DNA of 64,000 nucleotides from Pedobacter psychrotolerans (GTDB taxonomy: Bacteria > Bacteroidota > Bacteroidia > Sphingobacteriales > Sphingobacteriaceae), in NCBI RefSeq assembly GCF_004340665.1, contig NZ_SLWO01000004.1, positions 248,001-312,000 on the forward strand. Direction: 5' to 3'. Position 1 is the first letter of the stretch, and each line of letters opens with the position of its first letter. Made by a program: the position numbers and the translations under genes. Under the pieces are notes generated by a model. It was not told the DNA's origin, ran no database searches, and saw nothing but the letters and a program-made list of their open reading frames with translations. Shown here piece by piece: positions 18,263-27,562 of this stretch.

Positions 18263-20209
18263 ATGAGCAATATATTTAAAAGCCGATACTCCATCCTTAT
18301 TGGCTTTATTTTCTATTTTATTATCTTTTCTTTCGTTATCCGCACCATTTTATTTGTGCTGTCTTTTCCACATGCTGATTTTAGTTTTTTAGAAATTATT
18401 AGATGTTATCTCTTTGGATTCTTCTTTGATTTTGGAACAGCTTTAATCATCACTTCATTTTATGCCTTGTATTTATTGATTTTTCCAGATCGGCTCTACC
18501 ATACAAAATGGAATAAGGTGATTACTTTTTGCGCATTTTTTCTTTTCCTTTTACTAACGCTTTTTTCATTTTTCGCTGAAATCACTTTTTGGCAGGAATT
18601 TGAAAGCAGATTCAATTTTATTGCTGTTGATTACCTCATCTATACCTACGAAGTAATTCATAATATCAATGAGTCTTATCCATTGCCATATTTAATTTCA
18701 GGCATGGTAATCATCGCTTTGGCCATCTCATACACTTTTAACAGATTAAAAATTTTTAAATTAAGTTTCGAAAGTAGAACGCCTTTAAAGAACCGACTGA
18801 TTTACACTGTTCCACTGATTCTGACTGCCATTTTGTTCTCGCTAGTTATTAAAAATAGTGCTGCAGAACAAGGTAATAACCGTTATGCCAATGAACTGAG
18901 CAAAGCTGGTATTTATTCCTTCTTTGCGGCATTTAAGAATAATGAATTAAACTACCATGAGTTTTATAAGCTTATTAACAGTAAAAATGCTTTTAACATT
19001 GTTAGAAACCAACTGGCTCAAAAAGGAGTATCCTTTAAAAAAGGTTTAACAATATCACGTGAGATTAAAGGAACGGCATCAACTTACCGTCCAAATGTGA
19101 TTATGATTACAGTAGAAAGCTTAAGTGCCGAATTTTTAGCTCATTATGGAAATACTCAAAAACTTACTCCATATCTGGATACCATTGCCGATAAAAGCGT
19201 TTTCTTTAGCTATATGTATGCCACAGGTACACGAACCGTTAGGGGAATGGAAGCACTTACATTATCTATTCCACCAACACCTGGTAGCAGTATTGTAAGA
19301 CGAAATGACAATGAAAACTTATTTACGGTTGGCAATGTATTTAAAGAAAAGGGATATACAAATACCTTCTTTTATGGCGGTGATGGCTATTTTGATAACA
19401 TGAATCACTTTTTCGGCAACAATGGTTATAACATTGTAGACCGAGGAAGGAAGTTATTAGATGAAACCTATCAGGGCAGTAGAAAGTTAATTACAGACCA
19501 GGATGTGACTTTTGAAAACGCCTGGGGCATTTGCGATGAAGATATTTTTAATGTAGTAATTAAGGATGCAGACGAAAAATATAATCATCAACAGTTGTTT
19601 AATGATTTCGTGATGACCACGTCCAACCACAGACCTTTTACCTTTCCAACGAATAAAATTAACCTCCCTCCAGGTAGCAGAGAAGCTGCTGTGAGATATA
19701 CCGATTATGCAATTGGGAAATTTATCGAGAAGATTAAAACCAGGCCCTATTTTAAAAACACAGTTATTATAATTGTTGCAGATCATTGCGCCAGTAGTGC
19801 TGGCAAAAATGAAGTTGATATCTCCAAATATCAGATTCCCTGTATGATTTTTAATTTAAAGAATCAGCCCCATATGATTATTTCTAAAATGACCTCACAA
19901 ATAGACTTATTTCCAACGCTATGGCATTTACTGGGCTGGAATTATGCCAGTGAATTTTACGGTCAGAATGTTTTGGATGAACATTACCAACCACGTGTAT
20001 TTTTAGGTACTTACCAAAAACTGGCCTATCTTAAAGGCGACAGTTTAATGCTGTTAAGTCCGCATAGAAAGGTAGACACCTATTTATATGATAAATCTAA
20101 AAATATACAAATTCCTCACCAACTGTCAAAAAAGGTGATGGATGAAGGCATTGCAAATTATCAAACAGCCTTTGATTTATTTAAAGATGGTAAATTGAAA
20201 CTGAAGTAA
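18263..20209 (+). CDS. LTA synthase-like sulfatase-fold membrane phosphotransferase
   Basis: A 648-residue protein. Five N-terminal transmembrane helices (residues 8-205) precede an extracytoplasmic alkaline-phosphatase/sulfatase-fold domain. Visible metal/catalytic motifs are I-M-I-T-V-E-S-L-S-A-E (~282), the nucleophile Thr region A-T-G-T-R-T-V-R-G (~320), F-F-Y-G-G-D-G and I-V-A-D-H-C-A-S-S (~507). This is the LtaS/MdoB/EptA-like architecture. In Bacteroidota such enzymes are thought to transfer phospho-head-groups to envelope lipids or glycans; the substrate here is unknown. Confidence 0.9.
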   Translation: MSNIFKSRYSILIGFIFYFIIFSFVIRTILFVLSFPHADFSFLEIIRCYLFGFFFDFGTALIITSFYALYLLIFPDRLYHTKWNKVITFCAFFLFLLLTLFSFFAEITFWQEFESRFNFIAVDYLIYTYEVIHNINESYPLPYLISGMVIIALAISYTFNRLKIFKLSFESRTPLKNRLIYTVPLILTAILFSLVIKNSAAEQGNNRYANELSKAGIYSFFAAFKNNELNYHEFYKLINSKNAFNIVRNQLAQKGVSFKKGLTISREIKGTASTYRPNVIMITVESLSAEFLAHYGNTQKLTPYLDTIADKSVFFSYMYATGTRTVRGMEALTLSIPPTPGSSIVRRNDNENLFTVGNVFKEKGYTNTFFYGGDGYFDNMNHFFGNNGYNIVDRGRKLLDETYQGSRKLITDQDVTFENAWGICDEDIFNVVIKDADEKYNHQQLFNDFVMTTSNHRPFTFPTNKINLPPGSREAAVRYTDYAIGKFIEKIKTRPYFKNTVIIIVADHCASSAGKNEVDISKYQIPCMIFNLKNQPHMIISKMTSQIDLFPTLWHLLGWNYASEFYGQNVLDEHYQPRVFLGTYQKLAYLKGDSLMLLSPHRKVDTYLYDKSKNIQIPHQLSKKVMDEGIANYQTAFDLFKDGKLKLK

Positions 20210-20274
20210 CCTTATAACTTGAATTCGATTAATAATATGTCTACTATACTATTTGAATAGGATATTTATATTTT

Positions 20275-20350
20275 AACCACCCCGCCCTTTGGGCACCCAT
20301 ATAAAGAAGGGGAATGGCGATTGTAATTCCTCTCTTTCAGAAAGGTGGTT
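20275..20350. repeat. Intergenic REP/MITE-like imperfect palindrome (about 76 bp)
   Basis: The ends are exact inverted repeats (AACCACC at 20275-20281, GGTGGTT at 20344-20350), with an internal GCCC-TTT-GGGC hairpin at 20284-20294. It shows local GC enrichment in an AT-rich gap. A degenerate partial copy with AATATAGAAGGGGCAGTGGG and GGTGGTTAACC lies at about 13297-13332, also between genes. It has no coding potential and is probably a dispersed non-autonomous repeat. Confidence 0.6.
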
Positions 20351-20389
20351 ACAGACCGAAGTGTTAAAATCAATTAATAATTATCAAAT

Positions 20390-20423
20390 CCAACCTTATA
20401 GGCCTTAAAATCTATAAGGTTGG
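20390..20423. terminator. Hairpin between converging genes (AACCTTATA family)
   Basis: A perfect 12-bp stem, CCAACCTTATAG at 20390-20401 with its complement at 20412-20423, encloses a 10-nt loop. It is 13 bp beyond the stop of the minus-strand GAF gene and downstream of the LtaS-like gene, so it likely terminates at least the minus-strand transcript. It resembles the 6752-6786 palindrome. Confidence 0.6.
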
Positions 20424-20435
20424 TTTACAATGAAA

Positions 20436-22850
20436 TTAATTTTCCATCATAGAGGCAATCTCTTTTTCGATAGATTCTATTTCTTTTGCTTTAAGTTTCT
20501 TTACGGTTTCCTTTTTATTCTCCAGGTATTTAACCCCAACACGGAGTGCGCTTAAACCAGAAACACCTTGCAGCTCTTCCAGTTCCAGTTGTTCTAAATC
20601 ATCATTAAAATAACCCTCCACCTGCATATACTTAATATACTCCATATATTCTTTAGCTTCATCAGGATTGAAATAAACCATCGAAACTTTATGTGGTTGA
20701 GTTAAACGTTCATTTTTATCTTTAATCAATACCTTATCAATGCGTTTCTTCACTACCTCGTAACGAATGTTATAGGCACCTTCTACATCAAATCTTCTTT
20801 CATCATTTCTAAAACTAATGTCAATAGCATTCGAATGTATAAAAATCAGCTGAGTCGTTTCCAAAGGAAATGGCATTTCCCCTATTAACCCTTTAGATAA
20901 CCTTGCAATCTCCACCATTGATGTTAATTGCCATAATCGAATATTTTTGAGGTATAATAAATCAAAGGGTTTATTCGGCGCAATCTCCTGTCCGATATAA
21001 ATATCATATTCCACTCCATCTGTTCTGAACTTGGCAAAATAGCAAGGATATGAAGCCTGAAGATTCGCCTGTGATTTTTCCAGGTACTGACTAACCTCTG
21101 TATTAATCAATTGCATAGAAACTTCGAGCTGTCTTCGGTTGGCATAAGCTGCGCCAGTTTCCGGAACAATTACTTTAAAATAATCATCTACAGCATCAGC
21201 CGTTTGCGGATAATTGGCTTTAATAATGGAAAGAAATGGATAAACCTCTACGGTTAAAAATTCATTGAGCTGGCTTTCATCGTTTGAAGATGCCAAATTA
21301 CCAATTCTCTTAATCCAATCTTTGCAATTAAATAAAATCTTATCCGTAATCTCCAGCGTTACGAGTTTTTTTATGGCTTTAAGGGCAAGTGTCAAATGAC
21401 TCAAAAGTACATTTAAATCATCTTTAAGTGCTCTGTTACGCTCAATAGTAGAGTTGCGAATATCAATGGCTCCGAATAACGGATACATTTTTTTAAAGGT
21501 AACCGTTTCAATTTCATTGATCTTGGCTTTACCATTATTTTTCTGAATAAACCGCCAGATGGCTTCGTTAAATTTCCATTGTACCGATGGCTGCAGGGCT
21601 GTAAATTTATCCATCAGCACTTCATCCATCTTGGCATTAAAATCTTCAATGTTGTATTGAAAAAGCTGTCCAATTAAAGGCATTGCCGGACGCAATCTCG
21701 ATAATAATTTATCATCAATAATTACTTCATGATCAGAATAAACCTCCAACACACCAGCCAGTTGCGTATTATAATAAACAGGCAACACCGAATATGAACA
21801 CACACCAGCCTCTTTAAGTACTCTCAAAAATGGATCCTTAGTAATCTGATCATCATTAATTGAACTCACGAAAATGGCCTTAGGGTTTTCCTTGTACTTA
21901 TCTACCAGCGAATAAAATACTTCCTCTTCCAAGTTAGATGCCTTGGCAGAATTAATTAATTTACTTTGAGAAAATTCTTTATGATCAAAAACAAGTTTGT
22001 TGTTTACCGTTAAAAAAGGCATCAACCCAAACTCCAGGTTCCCATCACCACTTAAGCTTTTCAAGGCCTGGATTACATGGGTATAAGCTTCGGTTTGATA
22101 ATTATGATTCACCAATGCATCCCGGATTCCGTCAATAGAGTGTTGCAGCGTTACATCCGTTATGGAAATGATGCTAAATCCATCGAAAGTAAAATATTTA
22201 AGCGGTAAATGCTTTAGTAAGTATTCTAATTCATTATCATCCTGAAAATGTCTGCCAAGCTCTTCGAAATTAAGTTCAGGTAGTTCACCCTTATATTTAA
22301 TATCTACAAACTTGGTATCCGTTTGAATATTGTAATACTGGGTAAGCTTGGTTTCTTCATTAACATGTCCATATATAATCTCACTTTTAATTACCGTAGT
22401 GAAATTGTAGAAACGATTTAAGATAATGTTATAAATAAATTTGAGCTGCTTCTTCTCTACCGGTTCACTATCTTTAGTGACCTTATTTTTAGGATCGTGA
22501 TCTTTAAAGAAATTATAAAAAGCATTGGTACTGAAGAAAATTTCATCTGGTACGGGCGTACTCAATGCCCAGAACAAATCATCCTCATTATCCATTAAAG
22601 GCGTAAGAATGGTAAAAATTAATTCGAGCGTATCTTTATGTTGAACTAGATCTTTTGCTTTAATACTATTCAAAAGCACTTTCTCTTTCTCAATTTTTTC
22701 TAAAAGAAACCTGTAGAATTCAGATTTTACAGACTTTTCAGTCTTCAACCTGCCTTTTAAATATTCAACGAGCGGACGAAAAGATAAAGAAGATTCTATC
22801 TGAAAGTCAACACACTCGTTTTTATTTATCTGTATTACATTGGTATTCAT
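20436..22850 (-). CDS. Large GAF-domain protein of unknown function
   Basis: An 804-residue soluble protein without signal peptide or membrane helices. Residues ~300-420 resemble a GAF domain (L-K-E-A-G-V-C-S-Y-S-V-L-P-V-Y-Y-N-T, A-G-V-L-E-V-Y-S-D-H). The flanks are largely helical, with no kinase, cyclase or DNA-binding motif that I can see. The C-terminus is rich in Lys/Glu and probably coiled. Full-length homologues of this layout appear to be typical of Sphingobacteriaceae, but I cannot name a family. It is a single gene separated from both neighbours by over 100 bp. Confidence 0.7.
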   Translation of the reverse strand: MNTNVIQINKNECVDFQIESSLSFRPLVEYLKGRLKTEKSVKSEFYRFLLEKIEKEKVLLNSIKAKDLVQHKDTLELIFTILTPLMDNEDDLFWALSTPVPDEIFFSTNAFYNFFKDHDPKNKVTKDSEPVEKKQLKFIYNIILNRFYNFTTVIKSEIIYGHVNEETKLTQYYNIQTDTKFVDIKYKGELPELNFEELGRHFQDDNELEYLLKHLPLKYFTFDGFSIISITDVTLQHSIDGIRDALVNHNYQTEAYTHVIQALKSLSGDGNLEFGLMPFLTVNNKLVFDHKEFSQSKLINSAKASNLEEEVFYSLVDKYKENPKAIFVSSINDDQITKDPFLRVLKEAGVCSYSVLPVYYNTQLAGVLEVYSDHEVIIDDKLLSRLRPAMPLIGQLFQYNIEDFNAKMDEVLMDKFTALQPSVQWKFNEAIWRFIQKNNGKAKINEIETVTFKKMYPLFGAIDIRNSTIERNRALKDDLNVLLSHLTLALKAIKKLVTLEITDKILFNCKDWIKRIGNLASSNDESQLNEFLTVEVYPFLSIIKANYPQTADAVDDYFKVIVPETGAAYANRRQLEVSMQLINTEVSQYLEKSQANLQASYPCYFAKFRTDGVEYDIYIGQEIAPNKPFDLLYLKNIRLWQLTSMVEIARLSKGLIGEMPFPLETTQLIFIHSNAIDISFRNDERRFDVEGAYNIRYEVVKKRIDKVLIKDKNERLTQPHKVSMVYFNPDEAKEYMEYIKYMQVEGYFNDDLEQLELEELQGVSGLSALRVGVKYLENKKETVKKLKAKEIESIEKEIASMMEN

Positions 22851-22982
22851 GCCTGGGTTTCCTTTCTATGGAATAATTTATTTGCTATCTTGTTCAGTAC
22901 AAAGATATTAACAGTTTTTACTAATATAGGTCTGTAAAACGTAATACTTAAATTATTGCATCATATCGTTATAGTTACAAAT

Positions 22983-25900
22983 TTAGTACCTAAAGTTTAA
23001 AGAGACGTAAGGATACCAGCCTTCTGATGAGTGTCCCATTACAAATCGTACAACCGTGAGTGATGCCGGAGCGAAATAAAGCCCCCCACCTACTCCATGG
23101 TGCCATGTTTTGGAAACTTCATTACGTTGCCAAACTCTGCCAACATCATAAAATCCTAATAGGCCAATTTGTCCGGGTAAGACATAACTGACCAAATCGC
23201 CCAGTTTTGCCCTTAACTCTAAATTATTATAGAAAATATGTTCACCGGCAAACCTAAACTGACGATAGCCTTGAAGATTTCCCTGTCCACCGAGATATAA
23301 AGCTTGATAAAATGCTGGTTTGCCAACAGTCACCCCTCCACCAAAACGATCTGCCAGGATAAAGTTTTTCCTTCCATCTAAATTTTTATATAAGGCAATA
23401 CTTGCGGTAAGCTGCCCGAAAGAATTTGAATATTGATTAACACCTTTATAGCCAAGCAATTTAAAATCTACAAAACTGCCCAAAGTTGGTAGTAAATCAT
23501 TATCCCTGGTGTTATTGGTAAAGTTAACAATCGCACCAGCAAACATTTTTTCATTGCGAACCGTTAAACTATCCGCAGAATGCAATTGCTCCGGATTGAG
23601 GATAAAACGCCCATCATTATCCTCTTTGTTAAACTTATAATATTGATAAGACGGACCAACCGAAAAAGTAGATTTCGGCTTGCGCCACCTAATTGCTGCA
23701 TCTACCTGATACAAGTTAAACCTAGCCCTGTAATAGCGAATATCATCACCGTGCTCATCAAAATGGGTATCATTACCTAAACCGAAGAAATTCTGATTGT
23801 TATTTGGTGCATAAGCATTACCGTTGATGAGTAAATCACCCTTACCCAATGCCTTTAACCATTCACCCTTATAATTAAAACGAAAAGCCTTTGTGGAGAA
23901 TGAATGCAAAAACGAAACCGTTTGAGAATTTCCCCAAGGTTGTTTACGGAAACCCGGATTGGTTTGCTTGTAAATTAAACCTAATAAAATTCCATCATCT
24001 CTGTTGTAACCAGCGTTTAAATTGTATGATCTCCGCACATACATATCTTTAGGGATGTAACTAAAGTTTGCCGTATCATTAGAAATAATTTTGCTGATTT
24101 TATTTTGATCATCACCTGCGTAAGTTGCCTTATCGGTTCGGCCGTATAATTTAACGGTACCTTTACTATTGGCAAAATCGTAATACTTATCACCTTTGCC
24201 TCCAATAATCCGGATTTTTATAGCAGAATTTTTATTATCCAGGATTAAGCTATCATTTCCGTTATGCATATACACCCGAATTTCTTTAGTGACCTTCGGA
24301 TCGAATTTGCGGTCAAACAATTCATCTTTGATATTGCCTTCCTTAGATATTTTATTAATCTTCACCCGCAAACCATTGTCCTTAGTGTCGCTGATCTTGA
24401 TGAATTCGTTTTTATTGGTGACTTCAATATCTACAATACGGTTGAAGAAATGATAGTAATCATTCATCAGTTTAGGCAAATCGGCCACCCGCTCACGCAA
24501 TGTTTTTAAAAACTCATCATGATGTAGTGAATAGCTTGGTTCCGGAAGTTTACGCAAAGCCTTTTCAAAAACAGCATCGTTATAATTGGCACAGAAATCT
24601 TTAACAATCTTATTAAATTCATCTTCTTCTATGTTTGCAGTCCAGCGGCTACTAATTTCCCTTCCTTCCCATAAAAACCAATTGATGTTTTGTATTGGGC
24701 GTTCATAGCCCTGCATCATTGGTAGCAATGATGATGATTGCGTAAAGCGTTGTAAAAAACCGTCTGAACGGAAGAAAACCTGATCACGGTCTCTAGGCAC
24801 CGGGGTGTAATTTGATCCATCTTTGGTTTTAGTTTCCTTCCAGCGCCATTGATCTTCATGCCTGTCCCAATCGCCTAGCAATACATCAAGTGATCTTGCC
24901 TTAACCCAGGCTGCACCATCTAACTTATTATCATTGTCATCCGTTAATTTTTTGTCCATTTTAGGTGAACTGTCTGATTCACCTACAGGCTCACGCTCCT
25001 CAAACAAGCATAGCGTATTGGCAAAAGCAGATTCAAACTCACCTAAACCTTCATCAGGAGAAACCCAACCAATAATCGGATTGGAATGTGGAATTTTCGC
25101 AGCGTCGGCCAAATCAGGCACAACCAATGCAGAAAATGGGTGCTGGGCAGACATATTATCTTTAATTACATCTTTTGCAAAGGTGTTGCGCAAAGCTTCA
25201 GGAAGCAAAACCTCCGGATATTTTTCGATGCTTCGCAATACATATTCCTTCCCATCTTTATCCTCTAATCTTAAAGAGCGTGATTGGTTACCTCCACCCC
25301 GTTGAGTAGCCTTAAGTCCGCCCTTCATTTTTGATACATGCAATACCGGAACCTTGGTTCTTTCTGCATATTCCTTGCGGTAATTTTCACCAAAAACATA
25401 ACGATGGAAACGTCCAACACTATCATACTCGGGTTTAATCCGTACAAAAATACTATCCGCGGTAAGTGGCTTATCTCTGTTTCTAATTTTTGAAGGAATT
25501 TCCTCAAACTTCTTAATATAACTGTAAACCTTTTTAACACTGGTATCCGAATAAATATAATACTCGTAGCGCATGTCATTATTTTTCAACTGATCAGCAA
25601 TGACATAGCCCTGCTGCATTTCCTGAAATAAAGAATTTTTGCCTTTTTTATTGGGTGAAACCTTTGATCCTGATCCACTAATAATCTGCAACTGTTTCCC
25701 TTTAATCATTTGTAAACCATGCTCATGTCCTGCCATATAAGTTACATTCGGATAATCGCCGAAAACACCATTTACAGATTTAATCATGTCTTTATATGCC
25801 GGATGATTTAAATCTTCAGGGCTTAAAAGCGTAGACCGCAGAAAAGGATAAACCGAACCTAAAACTGGCATCGGGATATATAAATTCTTATTTAAAGAGG

Positions 25901-26591
25901 TAAGTGGAAAAAGGTGATTTCTTAAATTAAAATAGCCACCATGTGGACCATAACTTTGAAATGGATGGTGTGAAGCCAATAAGATCACCTTATTTTTATT
26001 TTGCTCCAGGAGTTCTTCCATCCGTACCAACACCTCGTCTTTGGTATTGCAGTCACAATCCCCAGCAGGATTTGATTTTTTATAAGGAAATAACCACCAT
26101 TCGCTGTCGTAAGCAATAATGGTGAGTTTATCGGTCAGGTTAATTGCAACCGGATCAGGACATCCATTCGCAGGAATTAATTTAAGCAATGGATCATTCT
26201 GTGCTTTTAAATAATCATCCTGTGCTTTAATTTTGGCTAAACCATTTGGTCCGGATTTATCCCAGTCGTGATTGCCTGGAATAAAATAAACCGTTGCGCC
26301 CATATTGCGCATGGGTTCAAACTGAGAACGTAATATTTTTTTTGTTTCCTCCTCTTCAATACTTCCAGGCAAGCCCATTCCGGTGGGGTAAATGTTATCG
26401 CCAAGATATACCACAGTGGTTTTCTTTGGAATAATTTGTTTGGCGGCATTTTTTAAGTCCTGCATTTGACCGGGATTCATTTCTCCGGCATCGCCGAAAA
26501 GAATTACCCGGTATTTAACATCATCCTGAGCGAAAGAATTAAAAACAAATAGAAAAAAGAAGGCAATAAATAGGGTAAACGTTTTGATCAT
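22983..26591 (-). CDS. Exported metallophosphoesterase - kinase-like middle region - BamA-like outer-membrane barrel fusion
   Basis: A 1202-residue protein with a signal peptide (1-21). Residues ~25-340 are a calcineurin-like phosphoesterase: L-F-G-D-A-G-E, Y-L-G-D-N-I-Y-P-T-G, P-G-N-H-D-W-D, L-A-S-H-H-P-F and A-G-H-E-H-G. Residues ~430-700 are less clear. They contain Y-V-L-R-S-I-E-K-Y (~450), G-D-W-D-R-H-E-D-Q-W (~574) and P-R-D-R-D-Q-V-F (~598), reminiscent of the catalytic and metal loops of CotH/Fam20/HipA-type kinases, though this is inference. Residues ~850-1202 form an Omp85/surface-antigen barrel with L-G-G-Q-G-N-L-Q-G-Y-R (~1097) and a terminal strand ending N-F-R-Y. It is a single-gene cell-surface enzyme, with the lipoprotein gene located upstream. 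Confidence 0.85.
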   Translation of the reverse strand: MIKTFTLFIAFFFLFVFNSFAQDDVKYRVILFGDAGEMNPGQMQDLKNAAKQIIPKKTTVVYLGDNIYPTGMGLPGSIEEEETKKILRSQFEPMRNMGATVYFIPGNHDWDKSGPNGLAKIKAQDDYLKAQNDPLLKLIPANGCPDPVAINLTDKLTIIAYDSEWWLFPYKKSNPAGDCDCNTKDEVLVRMEELLEQNKNKVILLASHHPFQSYGPHGGYFNLRNHLFPLTSLNKNLYIPMPVLGSVYPFLRSTLLSPEDLNHPAYKDMIKSVNGVFGDYPNVTYMAGHEHGLQMIKGKQLQIISGSGSKVSPNKKGKNSLFQEMQQGYVIADQLKNNDMRYEYYIYSDTSVKKVYSYIKKFEEIPSKIRNRDKPLTADSIFVRIKPEYDSVGRFHRYVFGENYRKEYAERTKVPVLHVSKMKGGLKATQRGGGNQSRSLRLEDKDGKEYVLRSIEKYPEVLLPEALRNTFAKDVIKDNMSAQHPFSALVVPDLADAAKIPHSNPIIGWVSPDEGLGEFESAFANTLCLFEEREPVGESDSSPKMDKKLTDDNDNKLDGAAWVKARSLDVLLGDWDRHEDQWRWKETKTKDGSNYTPVPRDRDQVFFRSDGFLQRFTQSSSLLPMMQGYERPIQNINWFLWEGREISSRWTANIEEDEFNKIVKDFCANYNDAVFEKALRKLPEPSYSLHHDEFLKTLRERVADLPKLMNDYYHFFNRIVDIEVTNKNEFIKISDTKDNGLRVKINKISKEGNIKDELFDRKFDPKVTKEIRVYMHNGNDSLILDNKNSAIKIRIIGGKGDKYYDFANSKGTVKLYGRTDKATYAGDDQNKISKIISNDTANFSYIPKDMYVRRSYNLNAGYNRDDGILLGLIYKQTNPGFRKQPWGNSQTVSFLHSFSTKAFRFNYKGEWLKALGKGDLLINGNAYAPNNNQNFFGLGNDTHFDEHGDDIRYYRARFNLYQVDAAIRWRKPKSTFSVGPSYQYYKFNKEDNDGRFILNPEQLHSADSLTVRNEKMFAGAIVNFTNNTRDNDLLPTLGSFVDFKLLGYKGVNQYSNSFGQLTASIALYKNLDGRKNFILADRFGGGVTVGKPAFYQALYLGGQGNLQGYRQFRFAGEHIFYNNLELRAKLGDLVSYVLPGQIGLLGFYDVGRVWQRNEVSKTWHHGVGGGLYFAPASLTVVRFVMGHSSEGWYPYVSLNFRY

Positions 26592-26636
26592 CGCTGAGGG
26601 GTTATTTCATATAAAGATAATTAATTTTGAGAAAGG

Positions 26637-27551
26637 CTATTTAACCTTAAACATTAAAATATTTCCTGCAGATAAAGATCCACCTTCATTGGAAATATAA
26701 AGGTTATTATCGCGATCAAATGCAATCCCCTCTGGCTGGTTAAATGCATCACCTTTTAGCGCTTGAGTTGATTTTATTTTAAAGTTTGCATCTGTAATGA
26801 CCAATAACTTATTCATGGATGAAAGCACATACCATTCTCCTGTTTTCGGGTTTTTAGTCAATGCCGATGGACGGAAATTCATTTTAGATGCACCAGCTGC
26901 ATCAGCAATTTCCTGATGAGACAGCGCAAAAATGCCTGAGGGTGTGAAAGTGCCCTGGTTAAATTTAAAAGCGAAAATTTCAGTATCGCCCTTTTTACCT
27001 TTTTTCACTTCTTTAGTTAAAACATATACCATTCCGGCTTTTTCATCCGCAGCCAAACCTTCATATTCTGCTTTTGGTACCAAATCTTTTGTTTTAATAA
27101 CATCAGCTACTTCAGGAGTATTAATTTTTGAAATCGGAAAAGTATGCAGCTCTCCATTGCTTTTTAAAACAATTACCTGATCTCTTATGATCGCCAAATC
27201 TTCATAATCGCCTTTGCCTCCAAATTTGGTGAATTTAGCCTCTTTATCATTTAAGCCTAAATGAAATAAATCTCCATCTTCATCCTGAATAGCAAATACT
27301 TGTTTCGGATCGCCGTTATGAAAAGTAATACCCGAAATTTCAAACAAATTTTGAGGCATATTATATTTAACCGGATTGGCCAGATCATAAGGGAAATCTG
27401 CTTTTTCAGTAGTAGAAACACTATTTTCAGTCACTGCATTATCCTTCTTTTTGTCCTCGTCATCATGTTTACCGTTAACGCATGAAACTCCAATAAATGC
27501 TATGGCAAAGAGTATAATAATAGATGTCAGTTTTGTTTTATTCTTGTTCAT
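26637..27551 (-). CDS. SdiA-regulated-family lipoprotein (beta-propeller)
   Basis: A 304-residue protein with a lipoprotein signal: a hydrophobic helix, then F-I-G-V-S-C with the lipid-modified Cys at residue 24. A charged linker (D-D-E-D-K-K-K) precedes a propeller-type domain containing E-I-S-G-I-T-F (~73), D-Y-E-D-L-A-I, Y-E-G-L-A-A-D and N-Q-P-E-G-I-A-F-D-R-D-N-N-L-Y-I-S-N-E. This pattern fits the SdiA-regulated family (PF06977), also called phytase-like or NHL-like propellers. A binding or hydrolytic role is unknown. ppk1 starts the next operon upstream. Confidence 0.82.
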   Translation of the reverse strand: MNKNKTKLTSIIILFAIAFIGVSCVNGKHDDEDKKKDNAVTENSVSTTEKADFPYDLANPVKYNMPQNLFEISGITFHNGDPKQVFAIQDEDGDLFHLGLNDKEAKFTKFGGKGDYEDLAIIRDQVIVLKSNGELHTFPISKINTPEVADVIKTKDLVPKAEYEGLAADEKAGMVYVLTKEVKKGKKGDTEIFAFKFNQGTFTPSGIFALSHQEIADAAGASKMNFRPSALTKNPKTGEWYVLSSMNKLLVITDANFKIKSTQALKGDAFNQPEGIAFDRDNNLYISNEGGSLSAGNILMFKVK

Positions 27552-27562
27552 AAAATGAAAAT

